Shown here: positions 6,927 to 13,058 of the stretch, piece after piece | Numbering within the stretch: the first letter of the stretch is position 1 | Layout of the letters: the number at the start of each line of letters is the position of its first letter | Assembly (NCBI GenBank): GCA_027293245.1 | Contig: JAPUFZ010000073.1 | Location: 1-14,380, forward strand | Length of the DNA stretch: 14,380 nt | Reading direction: 5' to 3' | DNA from: Gammaproteobacteria bacterium | GTDB lineage: Bacteria > Pseudomonadota > Gammaproteobacteria > GCA-001735895 | Notes under the pieces: generated by a model | Told to the model about the DNA's origin: nothing | Database searches by the model: none | Seen by the model: the letters and a program-made list of their open reading frames with translations, nothing else | Position numbers and translations under genes: made by a program

Positions 6927-8669
6927 ATGAAATTGAAACTTCTAACTAATTTAAGCAGATTATCGTTATTGCTATTTGCTTTAATACTGTCTGCCTGTGC
7001 GGGTCTGCAAACTCCGGGCTCTGGGGGCGAATCACTAGTGCAGTCGGACCCGGCCCAGATCAACCGCCTGGATCCGCAGGGAATTGCTCGCGGAAACGAT
7101 GCTTACCACCTGATGGTGGCAGAGGTAGCAATGCATCGGGGACAAGTTGAACTCGCGGTTAAAAATTATCTGCTGGTCGCCAAATCTCAAAATAACCCGG
7201 CAATAGCCGAGCGTGCAGTGCGAGTTGCAGTATATGGCCAGGATTTTGAGGCCGCGACGGAAGCGGCCCAGCGCTGGATCGAACTCGCACCAGATCGTAT
7301 AGAAGCGCGCCAGATTATTGCCGCAATTTATATTCGTCAGGATAAAGTTGAAGAAGCCTATCAATACCTGGATGAAATAATCGAAAACAGCCAGGTCGCC
7401 GATGAACAACTGTTCTTTTCGTTGTTGGCTGTGTTGGCACGCGAGAAAAATACTGAAGCAGTTCTCGCTGTTACTCGCAGGATTGCCGAGAAGTATAGTG
7501 ACCGGGCGTATGCACAGTTTTTTCACGGAATGATGGCTGCCCAGGGCGAGCAGCATAAAGAAGCGCTCGAATACCTGGATGAGGCCATGAAGACCGAGGA
7601 TATCAGGGGTGCTCACAATGCCAGGTCCCAGGTATTGCTAAAATTGGGGCGACGCGAGGAAGCGGTGGTGAGCTTACGCAAGGCAGTTGACAAGAAGCCG
7701 AATGATCAGAGATTACGGTTGACCTATGCCCGATTACTGGTCGATGTGAGATATTACGAAAAAGCCCGTGTCGAGTTTAAGAAATTGCATCAGGGCTCAC
7801 CTAAAGATGTCGAACTGATTTATACCCTGGGGTTACTATCACTCGAATCCCAACTCCTCGAGGAAGCCGAAAAGTACATGCTGATGTTGGTCGAGATGGG
7901 CGAACGTCAGGGCGAAGCTCAATATTACCTGGGTCGTGTTAACGAGGACCAGGGACGTTATGAAGAGGCGATCGAGTGGTTCGAGCAGGTGCATATTGGT
8001 GAATATCTTTTCGATGCAAGATTACGCATTGCCAATTTGCTGGGCGAAACCGGACGTTTCGACGCGGCTCATGAACATCTACAGTCAATGCTCAAGGGTA
8101 GCCAGTCAAATGGTTCACTGGTACGCATCTACCTCACCGAGGGAGAATTATTACGTGCGGAAAAACGCTATAACGATGCAATGGATGTATATAGCACAGC
8201 GCTGGATATCGTTCCCGGTAATTCAGATCTACTGTATGCCCGAGCGCTTGCCGCAGAGAAGGTCGGTCGTATCGATATCCTTGAAAATGATCTTAAAACC
8301 ATCCTCGAAACCGAACCGAATAATGCACATGCGTTGAATGCACTGGGTTTTACCTTGGCGGATCAAACTGACCGCTATGAGGAAGCCTATGACTATTTGA
8401 AACGAGCTATAGAAATCATGCCCGATGACGCAGCGATCATAGATAGCTATGGCTGGATAAACTACCGCCTGGGCAACTATGAGGAAGCGATTCGATTGTT
8501 ACGCAATGCGCTGTCGCGATTTGACGATGGTGAAATTGCTGCTCATCTCGGTGAAGTGCTATGGGTCAGCGGAAATCAGGAAGAAGCGAAAACCGTGTGG
8601 AAAAAAGCCCTGAAAAAAGCACCGGACGATACATTGCTGCAGGAAATTATGGAACGTTTCATACCCTAG
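6927..8669 (+). CDS. lbcA: TPR-repeat outer-membrane lipoprotein, LbcA-like
   Basis: 580 residues. The N-terminus is a lipoprotein signal peptide with lipobox LSAC and lipidated Cys24. Residues +2/+3 are Ala-Gly, not Asp, so outer-membrane sorting is expected. The rest is tetratricopeptide repeats (for example AHNARSQVLLKLGRREEAVV, LNALGFTLADQTDRYEEA, DSYGWINYRLGNYEEAI). By position between hemA and lolB and by architecture it corresponds to P. aeruginosa PA4667, LbcA, which binds the periplasmic protease CtpA and helps it degrade cell-wall hydrolases. No ctpA lies in this window. I chose the ATG at 6927; a TTG at 6921 is the alternative, and neither has a good Shine-Dalgarno. The lbcA-lolB gap is 35 bases. 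Fold and lipoprotein nature are secure; the CtpA role is inferred from synteny. Confidence 0.85.
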   Translation: MKLKLLTNLSRLSLLLFALILSACAGLQTPGSGGESLVQSDPAQINRLDPQGIARGNDAYHLMVAEVAMHRGQVELAVKNYLLVAKSQNNPAIAERAVRVAVYGQDFEAATEAAQRWIELAPDRIEARQIIAAIYIRQDKVEEAYQYLDEIIENSQVADEQLFFSLLAVLAREKNTEAVLAVTRRIAEKYSDRAYAQFFHGMMAAQGEQHKEALEYLDEAMKTEDIRGAHNARSQVLLKLGRREEAVVSLRKAVDKKPNDQRLRLTYARLLVDVRYYEKARVEFKKLHQGSPKDVELIYTLGLLSLESQLLEEAEKYMLMLVEMGERQGEAQYYLGRVNEDQGRYEEAIEWFEQVHIGEYLFDARLRIANLLGETGRFDAAHEHLQSMLKGSQSNGSLVRIYLTEGELLRAEKRYNDAMDVYSTALDIVPGNSDLLYARALAAEKVGRIDILENDLKTILETEPNNAHALNALGFTLADQTDRYEEAYDYLKRAIEIMPDDAAIIDSYGWINYRLGNYEEAIRLLRNALSRFDDGEIAAHLGEVLWVSGNQEEAKTVWKKALKKAPDDTLLQEIMERFIP

Positions 8670-8704
8670 CTATAAAAGCACTCAAAACCGGATGGCACAC
8701 TGCT

Positions 8705-9400
8705 TTGCACGACTACCTTGCGCCGATACGCGCTTTAATAATAAATCCTTTCTCCCTGTTGGCGACTGTTTTGTTGCTTGGCGCCTGCAGTAGCTTACCC
8801 GAACTCCCGATCACAGCGGAAAGCCGCGAGGCCTGGGCCAGACACCAGACGCAATTGGCACAAATCGATAGCTGGGAAATTCATGCCAGGTCGGCAATAT
8901 TCGTGGACCAGCAGGTACACCAGGTTGGAATTAACTGGCAGCGCGAGCAAGACCAATTCGCATTCGTGATCGAAGCACCGTTTGGGCAAGGAATATTTCG
9001 GGTTGAATCGACCCCGCGTTTGGGTGACCTGGCATCGACGCGGCTTACCATGCCTGACGGGCAGGTGTATTTTGATAATTCTGCCGAATCGCTGATACAT
9101 AGAGTACTGGGGTGGTCGATTCCCGTTAGCAGAATGGAATGGTGGATTAAGGGTTTGCCGAAACCCCCACCTGCCGATTATTCCTTTGAGTTACGCCACG
9201 ACGGTCGGTTAAAGTCCCTGCAGCAAGATGACTGGACAGTCAATTATCTGGAATATTTTGACCCTGACTCAAGCGCCGGGGGCTTACCAAAGAAGATGTA
9301 TTTAAAGCATCAGAAGCTGGCTTTAAAGATCGTTATCGAACGTTGGTATCCATTAGAGACCCAGGCCGTACCAGTTGTTCTGTTCCCCGAATTTGACTAA
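8705..9400 (+). CDS. lolB: Outer-membrane lipoprotein receptor LolB
   Basis: 231 residues from the proposed start (E. coli LolB is 207). LolB accepts lipoproteins from the periplasmic carrier LolA and inserts them into the inner leaflet of the outer membrane. A lipoprotein signal ends in LLLGAC with Cys28. Family signatures follow: WEIHARSAIF, INWQREQDQFAFVIEAPFGQG-like strands, DNSAESLIHRVLGWSIPVSRMEWWIKGLP and the C-terminal LKIVIERW. The start is uncertain: no ATG exists between the lbcA stop and the signal peptide. The TTG at 8705 has a weak GGATGG nine bases upstream and gives a normal signal peptide. The in-frame ATG at 8561 lies deep in lbcA and would put 48 odd residues in front. It is followed by ispE after 11 bases. 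Confidence 0.88.
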   Translation: MHDYLAPIRALIINPFSLLATVLLLGACSSLPELPITAESREAWARHQTQLAQIDSWEIHARSAIFVDQQVHQVGINWQREQDQFAFVIEAPFGQGIFRVESTPRLGDLASTRLTMPDGQVYFDNSAESLIHRVLGWSIPVSRMEWWIKGLPKPPPADYSFELRHDGRLKSLQQDDWTVNYLEYFDPDSSAGGLPKKMYLKHQKLALKIVIERWYPLETQAVPVVLFPEFD

Positions 9401-9411
9401 TTTAAATTCAC

Positions 9412-10275
9412 TTGAAACAACTGATACTGCAATCTCCGGCCAAACTCAACCTGATGCTGCATATTACAGGACGCCGGTCCGATGGTTACCACTTATTGCA
9501 AACGGTGTTTCAGTTCATCGATTTAAATGACCGGCTGGAAATTGCTACTACCACCGATGGTTCGATAAGCCGAGACCCTGGTCACTCGTCGATATCCGAG
9601 ACAGAAGACATCACCATTCATGCGGCAAGAGTATTGCAGCAACGATTTAAGGTAAAGCAGGGTGTGCGTATTGCAATCGATAAGCGCATACCGGTCGGTG
9701 GAGGTCTCGGTGGTGGTAGTTCGAATGCGGCGACGACATTACTCGCGTTAAACCAGCTGTGGGGCCTGGATCTTGAACTATCCGAACTCGCGACGATTGG
9801 TATGCGCCTCGGTGCCGATGTGCCTGTTTTTGTGATGGGTGAGGCCGCATGGGCGACCGGTATCGGAGAACAGTTAACGCCGATTGAATTGATAGAACCC
9901 TGGTATGTTGTCATCGACCCGGGAGTGCTGGTATCGACGGCAGAAATTTTTAAAGCCAGGGAATTGACACGGGATTGTGTTGCCATCACAATACGCGCCT
10001 TTCAGCGCGGATCGGGCACTAATGTTTGTGAAAAGGTGGCCTGTGCGTTGTATCCCGAGATACGGCAGGCGATTGACTGGTTGAGCCGGTATGGTGTCGC
10101 AAAAATGTCCGGAACGGGAGCCTGCGTATTTGCCGCTTTCGATAGCCTGGAACAGGCGGAGGGTGTAAAATCCCGCGCAGCAGAATATTGGGAGAGCTTT
10201 GTTGTCAAAGCGATGAATAGAAATCCGGTAGTCGAGCAATGTGGAATGCTGTTCCCGGCTCGGAGGCCGGGATGA
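9412..10275 (+). CDS. ispE: 4-diphosphocytidyl-2-C-methyl-D-erythritol kinase
   Basis: 287 residues. IspE phosphorylates CDP-methylerythritol with ATP in the MEP route to isoprenoid precursors. It is a GHMP kinase: SPAKLNLMLHITGRRSDGYH at 8-27 (Lys11 conserved), the glycine-rich ATP loop PVGGGLGGGSSNAATTL at 94-110, GADVPVF with catalytic Asp136, and the third motif MSGTGACVF near 232-240. The start is the TTG at 9412; an in-frame TAA lies three codons upstream and the only other nearby option is ATT. There is no visible Shine-Dalgarno. The last eight residues (LFPARRPG) and the stop codon are encoded by a palindromic repeat, so the natural C-terminus has been altered. Confidence 0.95.
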   Translation: MKQLILQSPAKLNLMLHITGRRSDGYHLLQTVFQFIDLNDRLEIATTTDGSISRDPGHSSISETEDITIHAARVLQQRFKVKQGVRIAIDKRIPVGGGLGGGSSNAATTLLALNQLWGLDLELSELATIGMRLGADVPVFVMGEAAWATGIGEQLTPIELIEPWYVVIDPGVLVSTAEIFKARELTRDCVAITIRAFQRGSGTNVCEKVACALYPEIRQAIDWLSRYGVAKMSGTGACVFAAFDSLEQAEGVKSRAAEYWESFVVKAMNRNPVVEQCGMLFPARRPG

Positions 10276-10302
10276 CGTCCGGCTCAGAGGCCGGCATGAG
10301 GT
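10253..10302 (+). repeat. Two tandem palindromic repeat units overlapping the end of ispE
   Basis: Two 24-base units (10255-10278 and 10279-10302) match except for three positions. Each folds into a hairpin: TCCCGGC/GCCGGGA (10253-10259/10266-10272) and CCGGC/GCCGG (10279-10283/10290-10294). The first unit encodes the C-terminus and stop of ispE. They resemble the GC-rich dispersed intergenic palindromes (REP-like) common in Proteobacteria. Whether they are dispersed in this genome cannot be seen here. They may act as an RNA-stabilising or processing barrier before tRNA-Gln. Confidence 0.7.
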
Positions 10303-10334
10303 CCGACGCCCTGGAGTAGTTGGACCAGGTTTAA

Positions 10335-10409
10335 TGGGCCGTCGCCAAGCGGTAAGGCACCAGGTTTTGATCCTGGCATGCGTTGGTTCGAATCCAGCCG
10401 GCCCAGCCA
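10335..10409 (+). tRNA. tRNA-Gln (anticodon UUG)
   Basis: A full cloverleaf is visible: acceptor TGGGCCG paired with CGGCCCA, D arm GCCAAGCGGTAAGGC, anticodon stem CCAGG/CCTGG around TTTTGAT giving anticodon TTG, T arm GTTGG TTCGAAT CCAGC, discriminator G and an encoded CCA. The U1-A72 pair is typical of tRNA-Gln. It lies between ispE and prs, the same place as in Pseudomonas as I recall it. No separate promoter is clear; it may be read from the ispE transcript. Confidence 0.97.
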
Positions 10410-10413
10410 TATT
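10391..10413 (+). repeat. Direct repeat copy 1: 3' end of tRNA-Gln (att-like)
   Basis: These 23 bases, from the T-loop through the CCA plus TATT, recur without mismatch at 10602-10624, 211 bases away. The 3' end of a tRNA gene is the classical attachment site of tyrosine-recombinase elements. This copy is part of the intact tRNA. Confidence 0.85.
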
Positions 10414-10449
10414 GAGTACCTGCAGCCACGGGGTGAAATATTAAGCAGG

Positions 10450-10475
10450 ACCCCGGGCTGGAGTCGAACCAAATG
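10450..10475 (-). repeat. Inverted degenerate copy of the tRNA-Gln T-arm
   Basis: Read on the minus strand, 10456-10472 gives TTGGTTCGACTCCAGCC, sixteen of seventeen bases identical to the T-arm region of the intact tRNA-Gln. The match breaks down into the acceptor stem. No other tRNA domains were found next to it, so it is a fragment and not a gene. Confidence 0.55.
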
Positions 10476-10481
10476 GTTTGA

Positions 10482-10556
10482 CAAAATGGCCGGAGGTCGC
10501 TCTCGCACATCCGTGTGCTACGCGACACCGGTACGTACATGTACAATGCCATTTTG
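10482..10556 (+). repeat. 75-base nested palindrome inside the duplicated-tRNA interval
   Basis: The outer arms CAAAATGGC (10482-10490) and GCCATTTTG (10548-10556) enclose a second stem, CGG-AG-GTCGC (10491-10500) with GCGAC-A-CCG (10522-10530), and an inner hairpin GCACA TCCG TGTGC (10505-10518). A further 10-base palindrome, GTACATGTAC, lies at 10535-10544. No ORF of note is present. It may be a remnant of a small mobile element, a structured RNA or a DNA-binding array. Confidence 0.6.
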
Positions 10557-10578
10557 AACGCGTAAGCGGCCCGCAGGG

Positions 10579-10604
10579 TAAATTACATGGATGTAATTTA
10601 TAAT
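10579..10604 (+). promoter_or_regulatory. 22-bp palindrome and TATAAT box upstream of prs
   Basis: TAAATTACAT (10579-10588), GG, ATGTAATTTA (10591-10600) is a perfect inverted repeat. A consensus TATAAT (10599-10604) overlaps its right end and runs into the second tRNA-Gln repeat. No good -35 lies 16-18 bases upstream (GGGTAA at 17). The placement fits an operator over a promoter for prs, with transcription starting near 10611. Confidence 0.4.
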
Positions 10605-10624
10605 CCAGCCGGCCCAGCCATATT
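10602..10624 (+). repeat. Direct repeat copy 2: displaced tRNA-Gln 3' end
   Basis: Identical over 23 bases to 10391-10413, including the CCA and four bases beyond it. No tRNA body precedes it. With copy 1 it brackets 188 bases of palindrome-rich, gene-free DNA (10414-10601), as attL and attR would bracket an integrated element. Confidence 0.8.
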
Positions 10625-10646
10625 TTAGACTGAATGAGAGGCGCGG

Positions 10647-11612
10647 ATGGTGGGTAGTGTAGCCACGAACGACTTAATGGTCTTTACAGGTAATGCAAAT
10701 CCCGAGCTATCTCGGGCCGTTGCACATCACCTGGAGATTCCTATTGGGAACGCTTCAGTTGGTACATTCAGCGATGGTGAAACATCGGTTGAAATTGGTG
10801 AAAATGTACGCGGAAAGGATGTATTTATAATCCAGCCCACCTGCACGCCGACCAACGACAACCTGATGGAACTGCTGGTTATGATCGATGCGATCAAACG
10901 CGCTTCGTCGGACCGGGTGACGGCGGTAATCCCTTATTTCGGATACGCACGTCAGGATCGACGGGTACGGTCGCAGCGTGTACCGATTACTGCCAAGGTT
11001 GTTGCCAACATGCTAGGCAGCGTCGGCGTTGACCGGGTTTTAACCGTAGATCTGCACGCCGACCAGATTGAAGGCTTTTTTAAATGCCTGGTGGATAATG
11101 TTTACGCCTCGCCTATTTTAATGGGTGATATCTGGAAGAAGAAATATCCAGATATGATCGTTGTATCACCTGACGTCGGGGGTGTTGTGCGAGCCAGGGC
11201 AGTGGCGAAACAGCTCGATGATGCAGAACTTGCCATTATCGACAAACGTCGGCCGCAGCCAAATATGGCAAAAGTGATGAACATCATCGGTGAGGTAAAG
11301 GGTAAAACCTGCATTATTGTTGATGACATGGTCGATACGGCTGGTACGCTTTGCAGTGCAGCAGAGGCGCTGAAAGATCGTGGCGCGATAGGCGTATATG
11401 CCTATTGTACGCATGCGGTATTGTCAGGTAAGGCGATAGAGAATGTAGAAAACTCAGTGCTCGACGCACTGGTTGTAACCGATACGATTCCATTGTCGGC
11501 AGAAGCTGCTCAATGTAGCAGTATACGACAGGTATCAGTAGCCGAGATGTTGGCAGAAACTATTCGCCGCATCCATTTTGAAGAATCTGTCAGTTCAATG
11601 TATATGAATTGA
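10647..11612 (+). CDS. prs: Ribose-phosphate pyrophosphokinase (PRPP synthetase)
   Basis: 321 residues. It makes phosphoribosyl pyrophosphate from ribose-5-phosphate and ATP for nucleotide, histidine, tryptophan and NAD synthesis. Visible motifs: FTGNANPEL (13-21), [10 protein letters not shown] (41-50), the ATP loop [10 protein letters not shown] (97-106), [11 protein letters not shown] (135-145), [19 protein letters not shown] (172-190), the catalytic flexible loop [10 protein letters not shown] (197-206) and the PRPP-binding loop [11 protein letters not shown] (225-235). A Shine-Dalgarno GAGAGG stands before the ATG at 10647. Oddities: the usual QIQGFF reads QIEGFF, and the following D-I/V-P before VDN reads KCL. 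Both lie near the active site or subunit interface, so regulation might differ. The gene is otherwise complete. tRNA-Gln lies upstream, rplY downstream. Confidence 0.96.
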   Translation: MVGSVATNDLMVFTGNANPELSRAVAHHLEIPIGNASVGTFSDGETSVEIGENVRGKDVFIIQPTCTPTNDNLMELLVMIDAIKRASSDRVTAVIPYFGYARQDRRVRSQRVPITAKVVANMLGSVGVDRVLTVDLHADQIEGFFKCLVDNVYASPILMGDIWKKKYPDMIVVSPDVGGVVRARAVAKQLDDAELAIIDKRRPQPNMAKVMNIIGEVKGKTCIIVDDMVDTAGTLCSAAEALKDRGAIGVYAYCTHAVLSGKAIENVENSVLDALVVTDTIPLSAEAAQCSSIRQVSVAEMLAETIRRIHFEESVSSMYMN

Positions 11613-11618
11613 CGATGG

Positions 11619-11730
11619 TGGCCCCAGGGCTGACCGATGATAGGAAACTATTAGCGGTACCCATCGGGGCAGTTTAGTTCCTTCCTGGTCGCAAGGAAGG
11701 TTTCCGTCAGGTGACGGTTTTTGTGTTTTT
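11619..11730 (+). promoter_or_regulatory. Structured leader of rplY, possible attenuator
   Basis: Three consecutive structures fill the prs-rplY gap. GCCCC (11621-11625) and CCGATG (11634-11639) can pair with the overlapping CATCGGGGC (11662-11670) around a hairpin ATAG GAAA CTAT (11640-11651) with a GNRA loop. CCTTCCT/AGGAAGG (11680-11686/11694-11700) follows, then the terminator at 11704-11730. CCGATGATAG resembles the CCGAUGGUAG of 5S rRNA loop E, the binding site of L25. L25 (rplY) is known to be autogenously regulated in E. coli, so a feedback leader is plausible. Confidence 0.45.
11704..11730 (+). terminator. Intrinsic terminator between prs and rplY, abutting the rplY Shine-Dalgarno
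   Basis: CCGTCA (11704-11709) and TGACGG (11712-11717) form a perfect inverted repeat. TTTTTGTGTTTTT follows at 11718-11730, directly before GGAG (11731-11734), the rplY ribosome binding site. It either ends the prs transcript or acts as the switchable terminator of a rplY leader. Confidence 0.75.
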
Positions 11731-11741
11731 GGAGTACAGCA

Positions 11742-12446
11742 ATGTCAGATAATATCCAACTGAAAGCTGAACCACGTGCAGATTCGGGGAAAGGTGCGAG
11801 CCGCCGCCTGAGACGCAGCGGATTGGTTCCAGCGGTGGTATACGGGGGTGATGGTGACCCTCAGTCAATCAGCCTTACGCACAACGCGTTTAGTCATGAA
11901 CTGGAAAATGAAGCTATTTATACACAGCTCATCGACCTGCATATAGGCAAGCAAAGCGAGGAAGTGATTTTGCGCGATCTGCAACGTCACCCTTACAAGA
12001 AGTTAATCATGCACGCGGATTTTTTCCGTGTCGACAAGAAGAAGGTCCTCAACGTCGTAGTTCCAATTCATGCTATCAATACTGAAGATTGTATCGGTGT
12101 GAAAGGGGATGGCGGCATGTTGACGCAACTGGTCACTGAAATCGAGGTGATCTGTTTACCGAAGTACCTGCCTGAGTATCTCGAAGTTGATGTCGCCGAA
12201 CTTCATTTGGGCGATATTTTGCACCTGTCGGAAATCGAGATGCCCGAAGGCGTGGAAATCGTCGCGCTGACACACGGCGAGGAACACGATACCGGTGTCA
12301 TATCGGTAGTGAAAACCCGTGCTGAAGAAATCATCGATGATGAAGCACCCGAGGCACCTGAAGTAGAAGGCGAAGAGGGTGAAGAAGGCGAAGATGAAAC
12401 CAAAGATTCTGGTGATTCTGAAGGCGGCGAGCCAAAACAAGAGTAA
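11742..12446 (+). CDS. rplY: 50S ribosomal protein L25, Ctc (long TL5-type) form
   Basis: 234 residues, far longer than the 94-residue E. coli L25. It belongs to the two-domain CTC/TL5 type common in Pseudomonas and relatives. L25 binds 5S rRNA loop E in the large subunit. The N-terminal domain (1-92) shows LKAEPRADSGKGASRRLRRSG, LVPAVVYGG and LIMHADFFRVD. The C-terminal beta domain (95-190) has IGVKGDGGMLTQLVTEIEV, ending in ISVVKTRAEE. An acidic low-complexity tail of about 40 residues follows (EVEGEEGEEGEDE). I chose the ATG at 11742, with GGAG seven bases upstream; an in-frame TTG at 11721 lies inside the terminator T run. pth follows after 8 bases, and the two are likely co-transcribed. 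Confidence 0.95.
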   Translation: MSDNIQLKAEPRADSGKGASRRLRRSGLVPAVVYGGDGDPQSISLTHNAFSHELENEAIYTQLIDLHIGKQSEEVILRDLQRHPYKKLIMHADFFRVDKKKVLNVVVPIHAINTEDCIGVKGDGGMLTQLVTEIEVICLPKYLPEYLEVDVAELHLGDILHLSEIEMPEGVEIVALTHGEEHDTGVISVVKTRAEEIIDDEAPEAPEVEGEEGEEGEDETKDSGDSEGGEPKQE

Positions 12447-12454
12447 GCTAGTTG

Positions 12455-13051
12455 ATGCCTGCGCTCACAGCAGATATACGTTTGATAGTCGGCCTCGGTA
12501 ATCCCGGGGCCGATTACGTTGCTACCCGTCACAATGCCGGGTTCTGGTTTGTTGACTTGGTTGCGAACCATCTGTCCCTGACATTTCGCTTTGAAAAACG
12601 ATTTAACGCTGATGAAACCAGGTATCGCAGTGGCGATAAAGATGTATTTTTGCTCAAACCACAGGTTTTCATGAATCGAAGCGGGCAGTCACTGGCCGCT
12701 GTCGTGCGTTTTTACAAACTTGAGCCTCAGCAGATACTGGTAGTGCACGACGAACTCGATCTTAGCCCGGGTACCAACCGCTTAAAACAGGGTGGTGGCC
12801 ATGGCGGTCATAATGGCCTGCGCGATATTATCAATCACCTTGGCGAGCGGAATTTTTTTCGGTTACGGGTGGGTATAGGTCATCCCGGTGAGCGTGATCA
12901 GGTCTTAAATTATGTGCTACATCGGCCCTCGGTTGCCGACCGGGAATCGATCGAAGCCGCCAATCAACAGGCGCTAGAAGTCATGCCTTTAATATTTGAA
13001 GGTCGAATCGACAAGGCAATGCAGGCCTTGCACACTCCCACGGGGCAGTAA
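12455..13051 (+). CDS. pth: Peptidyl-tRNA hydrolase
   Basis: 198 residues (E. coli Pth is 194). It cleaves peptides from tRNAs that fell off the ribosome, recycling tRNA. Catalytic and binding residues are all present: Asn16 in VGLGNPG, the catalytic His26 in [11 protein letters not shown], Asn74 in FMNRSG, Asp99 in VVHDELDL and Asn120 in [11 protein letters not shown]. The ATG at 12455 is preferred over the TTG three bases upstream because it matches the family N-terminus length; the nearest purine-rich stretch is AGAGTAAG overlapping the rplY stop. It lies 8 bases after rplY and 7 before ychF. The order rplY-pth-ychF is conserved in gammaproteobacteria, so one operon is likely. Confidence 0.97.
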   Translation: MPALTADIRLIVGLGNPGADYVATRHNAGFWFVDLVANHLSLTFRFEKRFNADETRYRSGDKDVFLLKPQVFMNRSGQSLAAVVRFYKLEPQQILVVHDELDLSPGTNRLKQGGGHGGHNGLRDIINHLGERNFFRLRVGIGHPGERDQVLNYVLHRPSVADRESIEAANQQALEVMPLIFEGRIDKAMQALHTPTGQ

Positions 13052-13058
13052 CAGAGTT

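Noticed and set aside
8561..8704. Upstream ATG that would extend LolB by 48 residues
   Set aside because: It lies inside lbcA and would place a long charged segment ahead of an otherwise standard lipoprotein signal peptide, which would block its use.
10478..10506. Perfect TTGACA at 10478-10483 as the prs promoter
   Set aside because: No -10-like sequence occurs 15-19 bases downstream (the region reads CGCTCTCGCA).
12996..13058. Upstream start that would extend YchF into pth
   Set aside because: The family begins with [12 protein letters not shown] and the ATG at 13059 gives exactly the E. coli length; the extra residues are frame-shifted pth.
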